Positions 4,323 to 5,334 of a stretch of DNA of 5,334 nt are shown here, piece after piece; position 1 is the stretch's first letter; the number at the start of each line of letters is the position of its first letter. The stretch lies in contig QHZC01000211.1 in NCBI GenBank assembly GCA_003224515.1, forward strand, positions 1 to 5,334, in the 5' to 3' direction. The translations under genes were made by a program, and so were the position numbers. The notes under the pieces were generated by a model, which was not told the DNA's origin, did not search any database, and saw only the letters and a program-made list of their open reading frames with translations. This DNA is from Acidobacteriota bacterium. GTDB taxonomy: Bacteria > Acidobacteriota > Terriglobia > Acidiferrales > UBA7541.

Positions 4323-5334
4323 TCAGTGGACGACAGTTTCTGTTATGCCCATCTGAAGTAAATGGGCAAATTGTTCGGCGACCAGGGGCCGGCTGAAGAG
4401 GTAGCCTTGTCCTTCTGTGCAAAGCTGGGTCTGAAGGTATGCCCTCTGTTCTTGTGTTTCGATGCCCTCGGCAATCACGAGGTGCTTGAGGCTCTTTCCC
4501 ATGTGAATTATAGCGCTCACGATGGAAGAGTCATCGGGATTGGAAGTAATCTGGTGGATAAAGGACTGGTCAATTTTCAAGACATCAATGGGAAACTGCC
4601 GAAGATAGCTGAGGCTGGAATAGCCGGTGCCGAAGTCATCCACCGCAAGGTGAACCCCCATCGTTTTGAGCTCTTGAAGTACGGAGGCCGTGGATTCGGC
4701 ATCCTCCATAAGGACACTTTCGGTGACCTCGAGTTCGAGATAGCGCGCTTCCAAGCCAGTTTCCAAGAGTATCGTCCGGACACCTTCGACAAAACCCTTG
4801 TCGCGGAACTCGACGGCGGAAACGTTGACGGCAATAGGCAATGGCGGCAGCCCCGCGTTCTGCCAGGCGCGCGCTTGGGTGCATGCTTCGCGCAGCACCC
4901 ATCGACCGATCTGAATGATTAGGCCACAATCTTCGGCGACGGGCACGAACTGGGCGGGAAAGACGAGTCCACGGTCAGGCTGCTGCCAGCGTATCAACGC
5001 CTCGACTCCCGTGATCTCACCAGTGTCGAGATTTACCTGCGGTTGATAGTGCAACAAGAACTCTTCTCGTCCGAGAGCGCGGCGCAAGCCGCCTTCGAGA
5101 GATTGCCGCTCCACAACCTTCAGATTCATATCCGCCGTGAAGAACTGGAAATTGTTGCGCCCGTTTTCCTTGGCGTGGTACATCGCCGTGTCCGCATTCT
5201 TGATTAGCATTTCGGCATCCTCTCCGTCCTCCGGGTAGACGCTGATACCGATGCTCCCACCGATATGCTGCAGATCTTGCTCCCCCGCGATAGAGTGGGG
5301 TGTGTTGAGCGAAAGAAGTATCCTTTTTGCGCTC
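4323..5334 (-). CDS. GGDEF-EAL cyclic-di-GMP signalling protein, C-terminal part
   Basis: 336 residues are visible; the 5' end lies beyond the right edge, so the Met at 5210 is internal. Numbered from the right edge, residues 1-66 are the end of a GGDEF domain (GGSIGISVYPEDG, then LIKNADTAMYHAKENGRNNF), after which a linker leads to a full EAL domain (about 75-330). The EAL motif is E111-A-L in GVEALIRW. Other residues matching the metal, substrate and catalytic set are N170 (AVNVSAVEF), E202 (LEVTES), D232-D233 in the loop-6 motif DDFGTGYSSLSYL, K253 (LKIDQSFI), E290 (AEGIETQEQ) and Q309 (GQGYLFSRPL). With all these in place, hydrolysis of cyclic di-GMP to pGpG is expected. Whether the GGDEF half has an active signature, and which sensory domains precede it, cannot be seen. 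It controls the sessile/motile switch in most bacteria; no local target is visible. Confidence 0.95.
   Translation of the reverse strand, partial: SAKRILLSLNTPHSIAGEQDLQHIGGSIGISVYPEDGEDAEMLIKNADTAMYHAKENGRNNFQFFTADMNLKVVERQSLEGGLRRALGREEFLLHYQPQVNLDTGEITGVEALIRWQQPDRGLVFPAQFVPVAEDCGLIIQIGRWVLREACTQARAWQNAGLPPLPIAVNVSAVEFRDKGFVEGVRTILLETGLEARYLELEVTESVLMEDAESTASVLQELKTMGVHLAVDDFGTGYSSLSYLRQFPIDVLKIDQSFIHQITSNPDDSSIVSAIIHMGKSLKHLVIAEGIETQEQRAYLQTQLCTEGQGYLFSRPLVAEQFAHLLQMGITETVVH

Noticed and set aside
4074..4361. Plus-strand 95-codon open frame
   Set aside because: Its 3' end runs antisense into the EAL gene, it has no ribosome binding site and its sequence is not protein-like.
1..5334. CRISPR array, toxin-antitoxin pair, rRNA or riboswitch
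   Set aside because: No regularly spaced direct repeats of CRISPR length, no paired small genes of known toxin families and no conserved RNA cores were seen on either strand.

Overview
The window (about 5.3 kb, moderately GC-rich) looks like chromosomal DNA of an environmental soil-type bacterium. The style of the small proteins beside the recombinase and the DUF1905 sequence remind me of Acidobacteriota, but this comes from memory of protein families and there is no marker gene to confirm it. All intact genes are on the minus strand and read right to left.

Left part (1-2164): a recombinase module. A large serine recombinase (523 residues visible, C-terminus beyond the left edge) starts at 1570. 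Just upstream is a short gene (1778 to 1567) that appears to carry a one-base frameshift. Its restored reading frame ends in an ATGA overlap with the recombinase start, the mark of translational coupling. Upstream of that is a small protein (GTG start at 2164) with a four-cysteine zinc-knuckle pattern and a GRPRK basic motif. Together they read as: small DNA-binding-type protein, small conserved protein, recombinase. The leader of this module holds a perfect 13-bp-arm hairpin (2205-2237) and a row of GGTGACG-like heptamers spaced exactly 12 bp apart, with one inverted copy (2315-2370). These are candidate binding sites for one of the module's proteins.

Middle part (2371-3660): gene-poor and apparently decayed DNA. 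It contains a nested perfect hairpin pair (3017-3104, outer stem 20 bp), a cluster of GTGAAGTG/CACTTCAC boxes (about 3184-3263), and a plus-strand remnant of an IS21-family IstA transposase (about 3420-3535) that is truncated at both ends and frameshifted. No convincing intact gene is seen there; one short open frame at 2698-2922 has a good ribosome binding site but unconvincing protein sequence.

Right part (3670-5334): an intact DUF1905-family gene of 92 residues and, after about 370 bases with no recognisable gene, the C-terminal part of a GGDEF-EAL cyclic-di-GMP signalling protein with a complete-looking EAL phosphodiesterase active site. These look like resident chromosomal genes, so a mobile-element boundary probably lies between about 2300 and 3600.
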